From the NCBI GenBank assembly GCA_947464275.1, contig CANHVU010000028.1, positions 1-43,789 on the forward strand: a DNA stretch of 43,789 nt, given 5' to 3'. Position numbers and translations under genes: made by a program. The notes under the pieces were generated by a model. That model saw only the letters and a program-made list of their open reading frames with translations, made no database searches and was not told the DNA's origin. The DNA is from Bacteroidota bacterium (GTDB lineage: Bacteria; Bacteroidota; Bacteroidia; UKL13-3). Shown one piece after another: positions 32,228 through 40,617 of this stretch; position 1 is the first letter of the stretch; each line of letters opens with the position of its first letter.

Positions 32228-34918
32228 TTACAATCCCGCCAAACTTTGTTTCAAAACCTCAATTTTAGCTAAAGCATCTTCTTTCTTTTGGCGTTCTTTT
32301 TCTACTAATTCGGGTTTGGCATTGGATACAAACTTTTCATTACTTAATTTTACATCTACACTGGCCATAAAGCCAATGAGGTATTCAATTTCCTTATTAA
32401 TTTTTTCAGCTTCCGCTACAGCATCTATCTCAATATTTAACTTAACAAAAACTTGATCAGTAGAAACTGATAAGGAAACATAATTAGGCGCATCTTCATT
32501 GAATAATATACTAGAAACATTAGCCAATTTTTTAATTAAAAACTGGTTAGGTTCGTATAACTCAGTTTGATTTGTTTTAATAACAATTTCAAATGCTTCC
32601 TTTGGACTAATACCCTTGCTATTGCGCAACTCGCGTATTTTAGAAATGGTTTCGAAGGTATTTTGTAGAGATGTATAATTATACGTCTCTACGTTAGGAT
32701 ATGCTGCAACACAAATGCTTTCTCCTTCTTTTCTTTCTGTAATTTCTTGCCAAATTTCTTCGGTAATAAACGGCATAAACGGATGTAAAACCAACATCAA
32801 TTTTTCAAAGAAAGCTACTGTTTGGTCATAGGTGCTTTGGTTCAATGCTTCGCCATAAACAGGTTTTATCATTTCTAAATACCAAGCGCAGTAATCGTCC
32901 CAAATCAATTTGTAAATCATCATTAAGGCTTCGCTTAATTTATAGTCTTTACATTTTTCTTCTATTTCGGCCAAAGCTAAATTGAATCTTGCTTCAAACC
33001 ATTGTTCTGAAATTTTATTACTTGCCAATAAATCGGCTGCAAATTCAGTATCAGGTTTAATAGATAAACCTTTAACCAAACGGAATGCATTCCAAATTTT
33101 ATTGGCAAAATTACGTCCTTGTTCTACTTGGCTTTCGTCAAATAAAATATCATTGCCCGCAGGGCTACAAATAAGCATTCCCATACGAACACCATCAGCA
33201 CCATATTGCGCTATTAAATCTAAAGGATCAGGTGAATTACCCAACGATTTACTCATTTTTCTGCGTTGTTTATCACGTACAATTCCGGTGTAATAAACAT
33301 TGCTAAATGGTTTTTGTCCCATCCATTCGTAACCAGCCATAATCATTCTGGCTACCCAAAAAAACATAATTTCTGGGGCAGTCACTAAATCGTTGGTTGG
33401 GTAAAAATATTTAATATCTTCTTTGCCTTCTTCCTTAAAACCATCAAAAACACTGATTGGCCAAAGCCACGAACTGAACCAAGTGTCTAGTACATCTTCG
33501 TCTTGTTTTAAATGTTGAATGTTGGATGTTGGATGTTGGATTCTAAATTTCTCAATCGCTTCAACTTCAGTTTTAGCAACTACAAAATTTCCATCTTCAC
33601 TGTACCAAGCAGGAATTTGTTGTCCCCACCAAAGCTGGCGACTGATACACCAATCTTTGATATTATCAATCCAATGCTTGTAAGTATTTTTCATGTTGGC
33701 AGGATGAAACTTAATTTCATCGTTCATTACCGCATCTAACACTTGAGGGTTTTTAGCCAAAAACTTTTTCATATCTACCCACCACTGAAGCGTTAAACGA
33801 GGTTCAATAACAGCCCCAGTTCTTTCACTTGTTCCAACTTGGTTTTTATATTCTTCTATTTTTTCAATAAATCCTGCTTCTTCTAAATCAATGGCAATTT
33901 GCTTTCTAACTGCAAAACGATCTTTACCGATATAGCGTTCATCTTGCGCTTTTTCGTTTAAAAAACCTTCTTCCGTTAAAATATCAATTACTTCTAAGTT
34001 ATATTTTTTACCTAATTCATAATCGTTCTTATCATGCGCTGGAGTTACTTTAAGGCAGCCAGTACCAAAATCCATGGCCACATATTCATCAGCTATAATT
34101 TCAATTTCACGGTTGATAAATGGAACTAATGCTTTTTTGCCAATTAAATGCTTAAAACGTTCATCATTTGGGTTTACACAAATGGCTGCGTCAGCTAAAA
34201 TAGTTTCAGGACGAGTGGTTGCTATTACAACAAATTTAGAATGTTGAATATTGGATGTTGGATGATTCGAATTTAGAATTTCTGATTTAGAATTTTCAGT
34301 TAAATGGTATTTTATATAATATAGTTTTGAATTTACATCTTTAAAAATAACTTCTTCATCGCTTAAAGCTGTTTTGCCTAGCGGATCCCAGTTTACCATT
34401 CTAAGTTCACGGTATATCAGGCCTTTGTTGTATAGGTCAATAAAAACATCAATAACGGCTTCACTTAAACTAGGTTCCATGGTAAATCGGGTTCTATCCC
34501 AATCGCAACTCGCGCCTAATTTTTTTAATTGTTCTAAAATAATTCCACCATATTTTTCTTTCCATTCCCAAGCATATTTCAAGAAATCTTCTCTACTTAA
34601 ATCCGATTTTTTGATACCACGCTCACGCAACATTTGAACTACTTTAGCTTCAGTAGCAATGCTTGCATGGTCGGTTCCAGGAACCCAACATGCATTTTTA
34701 CCTTGCATACGCGCTCTGCGAGTCAATACATCTTGAATGGTATTATTCAACATATGACCCATGTGTAATACACCTGTAACATTTGGCGGGGGAATTACAA
34801 TGCTATAGGGTTCACGTTCATCGGGTTTTGCATGAAAATATTTGTTGCTTAACCAGTAGCTATACCACTTATCTTCAATAGATTGTGGTGAATATGTTTT
34901 TGAAATTTCTTTTGTCAT
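32228..34918 (-). CDS. valS: Valyl-tRNA synthetase with three repeat-derived inserts
   Basis: 896 residues; class I synthetase charging tRNA-Val. HIGH motif as HMGHM (52-56), GTDHASIATE (81-90), the editing-domain marker ATTRPET (233-239), KMSKS (554-558), C-terminal coiled coil (about 830-896). Three stretches are not typical and are encoded by repeat DNA. Residues 209-227 (contains HPTSNIQHSK) sit just before the editing-domain strand. Residues 459-470 (contains QHPTSNIQHLK) sit before QDEDVLDTWFSS. Residues 743-751 (VETYNYTSL) in the anticodon-binding region are encoded by a 28-bp near-perfect palindrome. The enzyme should still work, since the inserts fall in loops. Confidence 0.95.
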   Translation of the reverse strand: MTKEISKTYSPQSIEDKWYSYWLSNKYFHAKPDEREPYSIVIPPPNVTGVLHMGHMLNNTIQDVLTRRARMQGKNACWVPGTDHASIATEAKVVQMLRERGIKKSDLSREDFLKYAWEWKEKYGGIILEQLKKLGASCDWDRTRFTMEPSLSEAVIDVFIDLYNKGLIYRELRMVNWDPLGKTALSDEEVIFKDVNSKLYYIKYHLTENSKSEILNSNHPTSNIQHSKFVVIATTRPETILADAAICVNPNDERFKHLIGKKALVPFINREIEIIADEYVAMDFGTGCLKVTPAHDKNDYELGKKYNLEVIDILTEEGFLNEKAQDERYIGKDRFAVRKQIAIDLEEAGFIEKIEEYKNQVGTSERTGAVIEPRLTLQWWVDMKKFLAKNPQVLDAVMNDEIKFHPANMKNTYKHWIDNIKDWCISRQLWWGQQIPAWYSEDGNFVVAKTEVEAIEKFRIQHPTSNIQHLKQDEDVLDTWFSSWLWPISVFDGFKEEGKEDIKYFYPTNDLVTAPEIMFFWVARMIMAGYEWMGQKPFSNVYYTGIVRDKQRRKMSKSLGNSPDPLDLIAQYGADGVRMGMLICSPAGNDILFDESQVEQGRNFANKIWNAFRLVKGLSIKPDTEFAADLLASNKISEQWFEARFNLALAEIEEKCKDYKLSEALMMIYKLIWDDYCAWYLEMIKPVYGEALNQSTYDQTVAFFEKLMLVLHPFMPFITEEIWQEITERKEGESICVAAYPNVETYNYTSLQNTFETISKIRELRNSKGISPKEAFEIVIKTNQTELYEPNQFLIKKLANVSSILFNEDAPNYVSLSVSTDQVFVKLNIEIDAVAEAEKINKEIEYLIGFMASVDVKLSNEKFVSNAKPELVEKERQKKEDALAKIEVLKQSLAGL
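32665..32692. repeat. Palindromic repeat inside valS
   Basis: 28 bp with arms GTAGAGATGTATAA and TTATACGTCTCTAC, one mismatch. Same GAGACGT-type arm as the palindromes at 19599-19688. Encodes V-E-T-Y-N-Y-T-S-L in valS. Confidence 0.85.
33509..33544. repeat. Tandem GTTGGAT repeat inside valS
   Basis: Tandem units of the type GTTGGATGTTGGATGTTGG, encoding RIQHPTSNIQHL on the minus strand. Same family as 19944-19975 and 34238-34294. Confidence 0.8.
34238..34294. repeat. Second tandem repeat inside valS
   Basis: Contains GAATATTGGATGTTGGATG and then an AATTTAGAATTTCTG-type part, encoding NSKSEILNSNHP and TSNIQHS. The HPTSNIQH peptide recurs at 33509-33544. Confidence 0.8.
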
Positions 34919-34980
34919 AAACTTTGGGAAGTTAAATATAATAGAATAAAATAATGTAATTAATTACTGAAATGCTCGAT

Positions 34981-35642
34981 TTTTTTTGAACCACTTAGAA
35001 CTAGATATTAAGCATCTTTTTATTATTTGTTAATTTTTTTTGAACCACATAGAAACATAGAAAACATAGATTTAATCTGTTTTATATTTCTCATTTTATT
35101 TTTTTTGAGACAAATAGAAACATTGATTGCATGACATTATTATTTTTACAATTCAGGTAGGTTTCTGTAAATTTCATTTACAAAAGTTTTCTGACCTTCT
35201 TTAAATATATTCAACACATTAAAGTTTAAAATCAAACCTTTTGGTGCTTTTAGCAATTTCATGTATGTTAATAATTGTGCTTCATGTATTGGTAAGACGG
35301 ATTCAATAGCTTTTAATTCAATCACAAAAATATCATCAATATATAAATCACAACGTAAACTTGTTTCAAGTTCAAAATCTTTATATTCAATTGGAATAAT
35401 TGCTTCTGTTTTAAAGGGGATTTTTCTTAAAGTTAACTCATGAATTAAACACTGATGATAAACACTTTCTAATAATCCAGGCCCTAAAACTTTGTGTACT
35501 TCAATGGCTGCTCCTAAAATTTCATAGGTTAAATCGTCAAGGTACTTTTTAGAATATTTTTCGTAAATCATTTGTAATTGATAATTTAGATAGGATAAAA
35601 AAACTGCAAAAAACTATGTGGTCTATGTTTCTATGTGGTTCA
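34981..35642. repeat. Inverted-repeat frame around the GxxExxY gene
   Basis: A 21-bp sequence beginning TGAACCACATAGAAACATAG (35041-35061) recurs as its exact reverse complement at 35622-35642. Two degenerate copies of the left arm, each after a T-run, start near 34987 and 35107. The enclosed DNA holds only the GxxExxY gene. Confidence 0.8.
35146..35571 (-). CDS. GxxExxY family protein
   Basis: 141 residues. The name-giving motif is GPGLLESVY (about 30-38), after LTYEILGAAIEVHKVLG. The middle has a PD-(D/E)xK-like arrangement: RCDLYIDDIFVIELKAIE, with an Asp and the E-L-K, and HEAQLLTYMKLL; the end is LILNFNVLNIFKEGQKTF. The fold suggests a nuclease relative, but activity and biological role of the family are unknown. 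It is very common in Bacteroidota, often in multiple copies. Here it is enclosed by a 21-bp inverted repeat, which fits gain as a mobile cassette. Between valS and rplS it has no functional neighbours. Confidence 0.88.
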   Translation of the reverse strand: MIYEKYSKKYLDDLTYEILGAAIEVHKVLGPGLLESVYHQCLIHELTLRKIPFKTEAIIPIEYKDFELETSLRCDLYIDDIFVIELKAIESVLPIHEAQLLTYMKLLKAPKGLILNFNVLNIFKEGQKTFVNEIYRNLPEL

Positions 35643-35693
35643 ATTTTTTTCCATAATTATATTATTTGAGTTTTTTTTCTGATTTCGAAATTA

Positions 35694-35730
35694 AAAAAAA
35701 ACCCCAATCCATTGCTGAATCAGGGCTTTC
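35694..35730 (-). terminator. Terminator of rplS
   Basis: On the minus strand CCCTGATTC pairs with GATTGGGG-type sequence through several G-U pairs, 7-base loop, then a run of nine T. Plausible despite the wobble pairs. Confidence 0.6.
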
Positions 35731-35748
35731 AATTTAACTATGAAAAAA

Positions 35749-36105
35749 CTAACCTCTTTTTTCTTTAATTTTGGCAGCTTTACCAGTTAAAGCGCGTAAG
35801 TAGAACAAACGAGCCCTGCGAACTTTTCCGCGGCTGACCACCTCTATTTTATCAATATTTAAGCTGTATAAAGGGAAAATACGTTCAACACCAACGCCAT
35901 TAGAAATTTTACGAACTGTAAAAGTTTCTGCTATGCTAGCATTTCTGCGTTGTAAACAAACGCCTTGATATTGCTGAATACGCTCTTTAGCGCCTTCTCT
36001 AATTTTGTAATATACATTAATAGTGTCACCAGCTTTGAATGTAGGAAATGTTTTTCCTGTTGTAAATTCTGATTCAACTAATTTTATTGCTTCTGTAAAA
36101 TTCAT
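35749..36105 (-). CDS. rplS: Ribosomal protein bL19
   Basis: 118 residues, 50S subunit protein at the interface with the 30S. The family pattern is clear: [85 protein letters not shown]. The frame extends to 36162, but the family start [14 protein letters not shown] is at 36105. It lies 103 bp after trmD, keeping the usual trmD-rplS order. Confidence 0.96.
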   Translation of the reverse strand: MNFTEAIKLVESEFTTGKTFPTFKAGDTINVYYKIREGAKERIQQYQGVCLQRRNASIAETFTVRKISNGVGVERIFPLYSLNIDKIEVVSRGKVRRARLFYLRALTGKAAKIKEKRG

Positions 36106-36208
36106 AACTATAATGGTCAAAAAATTGGACTGCGAAAGTACGACTATTTTATATAATTCCAAATATTTTTTAAAAGATTTAATATTTTTTTTCTTACTTT
36201 CTCAACTA

Positions 36209-36886
36209 TCAGTCTTTTAGTAAATTAGGTCTACGATGCTTTGTTCTTTCAATGGATTGCTCCATTTTCCATGCTTCAATTTTTGCTTGGTGTCCACTTA
36301 ATAATATTTCAGGCACTGTCCAACCTTTATACTCAAATGGCTTAGTGTAAACAGGAGGGCTTATTAAGTTATCTTGAAAAGAATCACTTAAGGCAGATTG
36401 TGCATCATTCAAAACACCCGGAATTAGCCTTACAATTGCATCAATAACAACAGCGGCAGCAAGTTCTCCTCCAGTTAAAACATAATTACCGATTGAAATT
36501 TCTTTAGTAACCAAGTATTCTCTTACACGTTCATCAATCCCTTTGTAATGCCCACAAAGAATTATTATATTTTTCAAACTAGATAATTTATTAGCCATTG
36601 GTTGGCAGAATTCTTCCCCATCTGGACTCATATAAATTATCTCATCATAAATTCTTTCCTTTTTAAGGTTTTCAATACAGTTATCAATTGGCTCTATCAT
36701 CATTACCATACCTGCTCCTCCTCCAAATGCATAATCATCAGCTTGTTTATGTTTTCCAAAACCAAAATCTCGCAAATTATGTAAGTGAATTTCAACTAAA
36801 TTTCTTTGTTGAGCTCTCTTCATCATGGAGTGTTTAAATGATTCTTCTATCAGTGCTGGGTGTAAAGTAATTATATCAACGCGCAT
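36209..36886 (-). CDS. trmD: tRNA (guanine-N1)-methyltransferase
   Basis: 225 residues. It methylates G37 next to the anticodon in a subset of tRNAs, using SAM bound in a trefoil knot. Motifs: [17 protein letters not shown] at the start, [14 protein letters not shown] (about 54-67), the knot YMSPDGE and [25 protein letters not shown], and the C-terminal HRRPNLL. The frame runs three codons further, but the family start is the ATG at 36886. rimM, often found upstream, is absent; a divergent exported-protein gene lies there. Confidence 0.96.
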   Translation of the reverse strand: MRVDIITLHPALIEESFKHSMMKRAQQRNLVEIHLHNLRDFGFGKHKQADDYAFGGGAGMVMMIEPIDNCIENLKKERIYDEIIYMSPDGEEFCQPMANKLSSLKNIIILCGHYKGIDERVREYLVTKEISIGNYVLTGGELAAAVVIDAIVRLIPGVLNDAQSALSDSFQDNLISPPVYTKPFEYKGWTVPEILLSGHQAKIEAWKMEQSIERTKHRRPNLLKD

Positions 36887-36939
36887 TGGCTGCAAATTAA
36901 AGATGTTATTTTTCGCAAAAAAAATTTATTATCGCATTG

Positions 36940-37533
36940 ATGAAAAAAAATACACTATTATTATTTCTTTTAATTAATTCTACATTGATTTTTGCTCAAC
37001 GAGTAAAACTGAAAAATACAATTAATTACAATGCTTTTGGAATGCAAGCGCTACCATACGAACAATTAATGGTAGGAGGAAATCACATATTTCATAAAAA
37101 TTTGGGATTTGCTCTAAGCTATCGTTTTGGCATAAAAGATTTTTTATCTCCAAAAGAAGATGGAACACCTGGAAAACAAGAGGATTTTCAAACTGTAGTA
37201 GACAAAAACCTCTTTACAGAAAAGTATAGTAAAACTTATTCTTTCTTCATCGTTCCATCATTAGCCATTGCAATTCGCCCTAAATGGCCAATATACGGAG
37301 GTATTGGAATTACGAGAAAACGTATTTACAGAGAATACCTAGAAATGGGGACTGGAGAAAAATTTTGGATTGAAGACAAACGTGAAGATGAAATATTACC
37401 TACATTTACCGTTGGAACATTTATTCCAATAACAGGCCGATTAATGTTAAATGTTGCTTATGATCATTTGCCACAATCAGTATTCATAGGTTTTGCAATT
37501 AGAAGTTGGGACAGTTGGAATGAATTTAATTAA
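36940..37533 (+). CDS. Exported barrel-like protein
   Basis: 197 residues. Signal peptide MKKNTLLLFLLINSTLIFA, cleavage before Q20. The remainder has alternating strands (GGNHIFHKNLGFALSYRFGI, FIVPSLAIAIRPKWPIYGGI, TFTVGTFIPITGRLMLNVAY) and ends SVFIGFAIRSW. A small outer-membrane or periplasmic barrel is likely; no specific function. The ATG at 36940 is preferred to the TTG at 36937. It diverges from trmD with a 53-bp gap and faces topA across a shared terminator. Confidence 0.72.
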   Translation: MKKNTLLLFLLINSTLIFAQRVKLKNTINYNAFGMQALPYEQLMVGGNHIFHKNLGFALSYRFGIKDFLSPKEDGTPGKQEDFQTVVDKNLFTEKYSKTYSFFIVPSLAIAIRPKWPIYGGIGITRKRIYREYLEMGTGEKFWIEDKREDEILPTFTVGTFIPITGRLMLNVAYDHLPQSVFIGFAIRSWDSWNEFN

Positions 37534-37534
37534 A

Positions 37535-37563
37535 AAAAGTGAGGTTGTTTAAGCCTCACTTTT
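37535..37563. terminator. Bidirectional terminator
   Basis: AAAAGTGAGG (37535-37544) pairs with CCTCACTTTT (37554-37563), between the convergent barrel gene and topA. Confidence 0.8.
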
Positions 37564-37569
37564 ATAAAG

Positions 37570-39960
37570 TTATTTTTTAGTAGTTTTTTTCACAACCTTC
37601 TTGGCTGCCTTTTTTGCAACTTTCTTAACTGCCACTTTTTTAACCACTTTTTTATTAGCTGCTGCTTTATTGCTAGCAATTGGAATTTTAACTAGTTTAA
37701 TGCATTCTTCAAAAGTCAAAGTATTGGCATCACTACCTTTAGGTAACTTATAGTTATCTTTACCATAGGCCAAGTATGGTCCCCAACGGCCATTTAATAG
37801 TTTTAAATTTTCATCTTCTGCAAATACCTTAATTAATTTGTTAGCATCCTTTACACGCTTTTCTTCAATTAATTCTATTGCTCTTTCGGCAGTAATAGAA
37901 AATACATCATCGGTTTTAGGAATGGTAGTAAAAACACTGTTATGAACTATATATGGTCCAAACCTACCAATGGCAGCTTTCATATCTTTATCTTCAAACT
38001 GACCAATTACACGAGGCAATTTAAATAAATCTAAAGCTTCTTCTAACGTAATTGTTTCTATCAACTGTCCACTTCGTAAACTAGCATAACGAGGCTTTTC
38101 AGCATTTTCGTCATCACTATTTTCACCTATTTGAGCATAAGGACCATATTTACCTACCTTAACACTTACAGGCTTTCCACTTTCAGTATCCACTCCTATT
38201 ATTCTGACAGCATTTTGTCGTTCTGCATTTGCACTTGTTTCAGTAACTTCTTGATGAAAAGGAGTATAAAACTTCTTAATCATATTATTCCATACCAATT
38301 GTCCGCGTGCTATTTTATCAAATTCCTCTTCAACACTTGCTGTAAAACCATAATCCATTATGTTTTCAAAATGTTTAGCTAAAAAATCTGTAACTACCAT
38401 ACCAATATCACTTGGAAATAGTTTTGATTTTTCACTACCATATTTTTCCGATTTTACACTTCGAGTAATATTATTGTTTTCTAAAAACAAAACAGTAAAG
38501 TTTCTTTCTTTACCTTCTCTGTCTTCTTTTACCACGTAACCACGTTTTTGAACGGTTCCAATGGTTGGCGCATAAGTACTAGGGCGACCTATGCCTAATT
38601 CTTCTAATTTTTTAACCAAACTAGCCTCGGTGTAACGCGGAGCTGGACGAGAAAAACGTTCCGTTGCATCTATATTTATTAAGCGTAACTCCTCACCCAC
38701 TTTTAATGGAGGAAGCATTTTACTATTTTCATCATCTCCCTCATCGTCTGTACTTTCTAAATATACTTTTAAAAATCCATCGAATTTCAAAACTTCACCT
38801 GTTGCGGTAAAGGTTTCATTCATGGTTGATATAGAAACCGTTGCAATGGTTCTTTCTATTTGAGCTTTGCTCATTTGAGAAGCAATAGAACGCTTCCAAA
38901 TTAAATCATATAAACGTTTTTCTTGTGCAGTGCCATCTATTTCAGTTTTCTCAAAATAGGTAGGACGAATTGCCTCGTGAGCCTCTTGTGCACTATCGCT
39001 TTTAGTAGTAAAATTTCTAGGATTTGAATATTTTGCACCATAACTATTTAAAATACTTTCTTTGGCATTTTGAATAGCTGTTTCACTTAAGTTCACAGAA
39101 TCGGTACGCATGTATGTAATGAAACCATGTTCATATAGCTTTTGCGCTACACTCATGGTCATGGTAACTCCATAACCTAGTTTCCTACTTGCTTCTTGTT
39201 GCAAAGTTGAAGTGGTAAATGGTGCAGCTGGACTTTTTTCTGCAGGTTTAACTTCTAAGTTTTTTATACTAAAAACGGCATTTTTACATTTTTCTAAAAA
39301 TGCCATTGCTTCGGCTTCTGTTTCAAATCGTTTTGGTAATTCGGCATCCATTTGTTTGCCACCTACATTAAACTTAGCAGTAATTTTAAAAGCAGAATTT
39401 GAATTAAAGTTGTTGATTTCTCGTTCTCGTTCTACAATTAACTTAACAGCTACCGACTGAACCCTTCCTGCCGATAAACTTGGACGCACTTTTTTCCAAA
39501 GTACTGGACTCAACTCAAAGCCCACCAATCTATCTAAAACCCTACGAGCTTGTTGAGCATCTACTAAGTTTTTATCAATTAATCGTGGATTTTGAACAGC
39601 CTTTAAAATGGCTGGTTTAGTAATTTCATGGAATACAATACGTTTGGTCTTGTTTATATCTAAACCTAATACTTCGCTTAAATGCCAACTAATAGCTTCT
39701 CCCTCGCGATCCTCATCGGATGCTAACCACACTGTTTCGGCAGCTTTGGATAATTTTTTTAATTCAGCTACAACAGCTTTTTTATCATCACTCACTTCGT
39801 AATGAGGCAAAAAATTATTTTTAATATCTATAGCATCATCCCCCTTTGCTAAATCTCTTATATGGCCATAACAGCTTTTTACAGTATAATTTTCACCTAA
39901 AAACTTTTCTATGGTTTTGGCTTTAGCTGGTGATTCTACAATTACTAAGTTTTTACTCAT
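37570..39960 (-). CDS. topA: DNA topoisomerase I
   Basis: 796 residues, type IA enzyme relaxing negative supercoils. The toprim domain has Glu9 (IVESPAKAKTIEKF) and the metal site DEDREGE (82-88). The catalytic tyrosine is Tyr283 in HGFITYMRTDS. The C-terminal third lacks obvious zinc-finger cysteines and instead carries topoisomerase I C-terminal repeats (GRFGPYIV, GRWGPYLAYGKDNYKLPKG), ending in a Lys/Val/Ala-rich tail of about 30 residues that should bind DNA. This is the usual Bacteroidota form. Single gene with its own terminator. Confidence 0.95.
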   Translation of the reverse strand: MSKNLVIVESPAKAKTIEKFLGENYTVKSCYGHIRDLAKGDDAIDIKNNFLPHYEVSDDKKAVVAELKKLSKAAETVWLASDEDREGEAISWHLSEVLGLDINKTKRIVFHEITKPAILKAVQNPRLIDKNLVDAQQARRVLDRLVGFELSPVLWKKVRPSLSAGRVQSVAVKLIVEREREINNFNSNSAFKITAKFNVGGKQMDAELPKRFETEAEAMAFLEKCKNAVFSIKNLEVKPAEKSPAAPFTTSTLQQEASRKLGYGVTMTMSVAQKLYEHGFITYMRTDSVNLSETAIQNAKESILNSYGAKYSNPRNFTTKSDSAQEAHEAIRPTYFEKTEIDGTAQEKRLYDLIWKRSIASQMSKAQIERTIATVSISTMNETFTATGEVLKFDGFLKVYLESTDDEGDDENSKMLPPLKVGEELRLINIDATERFSRPAPRYTEASLVKKLEELGIGRPSTYAPTIGTVQKRGYVVKEDREGKERNFTVLFLENNNITRSVKSEKYGSEKSKLFPSDIGMVVTDFLAKHFENIMDYGFTASVEEEFDKIARGQLVWNNMIKKFYTPFHQEVTETSANAERQNAVRIIGVDTESGKPVSVKVGKYGPYAQIGENSDDENAEKPRYASLRSGQLIETITLEEALDLFKLPRVIGQFEDKDMKAAIGRFGPYIVHNSVFTTIPKTDDVFSITAERAIELIEEKRVKDANKLIKVFAEDENLKLLNGRWGPYLAYGKDNYKLPKGSDANTLTFEECIKLVKIPIASNKAAANKKVVKKVAVKKVAKKAAKKVVKKTTKK

Positions 39961-40233
39961 TTTTATTTAATGATATTATATAATATATAACAAATCGGGT
40001 GCAAAATTGATTTTTTATTTTAAAATACAAGCATACACTCAAAACCTTATTAACATTTGTTTAAATATTTTCTTCCCAAAATAGCTAATTAGGTCAATTA
40101 TACGTTTCAATTTGACACAAAAATTCAAGTATCAAAAAACATAATATAATGACTATCAATAATTTAATTTAAAGGCATGCAATTGGCAATACACTTTTAA
40201 AATTTACTGAACAAAATTTTAAACTAAAAAATC

Positions 40234-40416
40234 ATGAAAACTACAATTGTATCAATCACAGCCATTATGGTATTTACCTTTTATGTTGCGTTAATAGCTA
40301 TCGCAATGATTATTGAAATTGGAATGTTAGCTTATATCTTCTTTCCTGCTATTTTAAGAAAACTTAAATCAAAAGAAATAATTTCTCAAAATAATCCCCA
40401 ACTGAGTTATAACTAA
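40234..40416 (+). CDS. Small membrane protein
   Basis: 60 residues. Residues 4-40 are strongly hydrophobic, enough for one long or two short transmembrane helices (VSITAIMVFTFYVALIAIAM, IIEIGMLAYIFFPAIL), followed by a basic tail (RKLKSKEI). I know no family. An A-rich leader precedes the start. Its stop overlaps the stop of the facing lipoprotein gene by three bases (CTAA). Confidence 0.45.
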   Translation: MKTTIVSITAIMVFTFYVALIAIAMIIEIGMLAYIFFPAILRKLKSKEIISQNNPQLSYN

Positions 40417-40607
40417 AAATTTTGTATTGAACGAGGAGCTTTAGTCTTCTTTTTCTTAACTAAACCATTTTTGTCCAATTTTACTCTTCCATCAACTTGA
40501 GTAAAATCTGGACATTTTTTTTTGCTTTTACAACTAGTCATAAAAATACCGATTGTCATAACTGCTAAGATTCCTATTATTGATTTAAAATTATTACTGA
40601 TTTTCAT
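40413..40607 (-). CDS. Small lipoprotein
   Basis: 64 residues. Signal sequence with MTSC lipobox at about residue 26, followed by a Lys-rich KSKKKCPDF and a basic C-terminal part (LVKKKKTKAPRSIQNF). Function unknown; short Cys- and Lys-rich lipoproteins of this type are common in Bacteroidota. The ATG at 40607 is preferred to the TTG at 40613. It starts 10 bp after rnr on the same strand, so it is likely co-transcribed with it. Confidence 0.7.
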   Translation of the reverse strand: MKISNNFKSIIGILAVMTIGIFMTSCKSKKKCPDFTQVDGRVKLDKNGLVKKKKTKAPRSIQNF

Positions 40608-40617
40608 ATCCAAAAAA

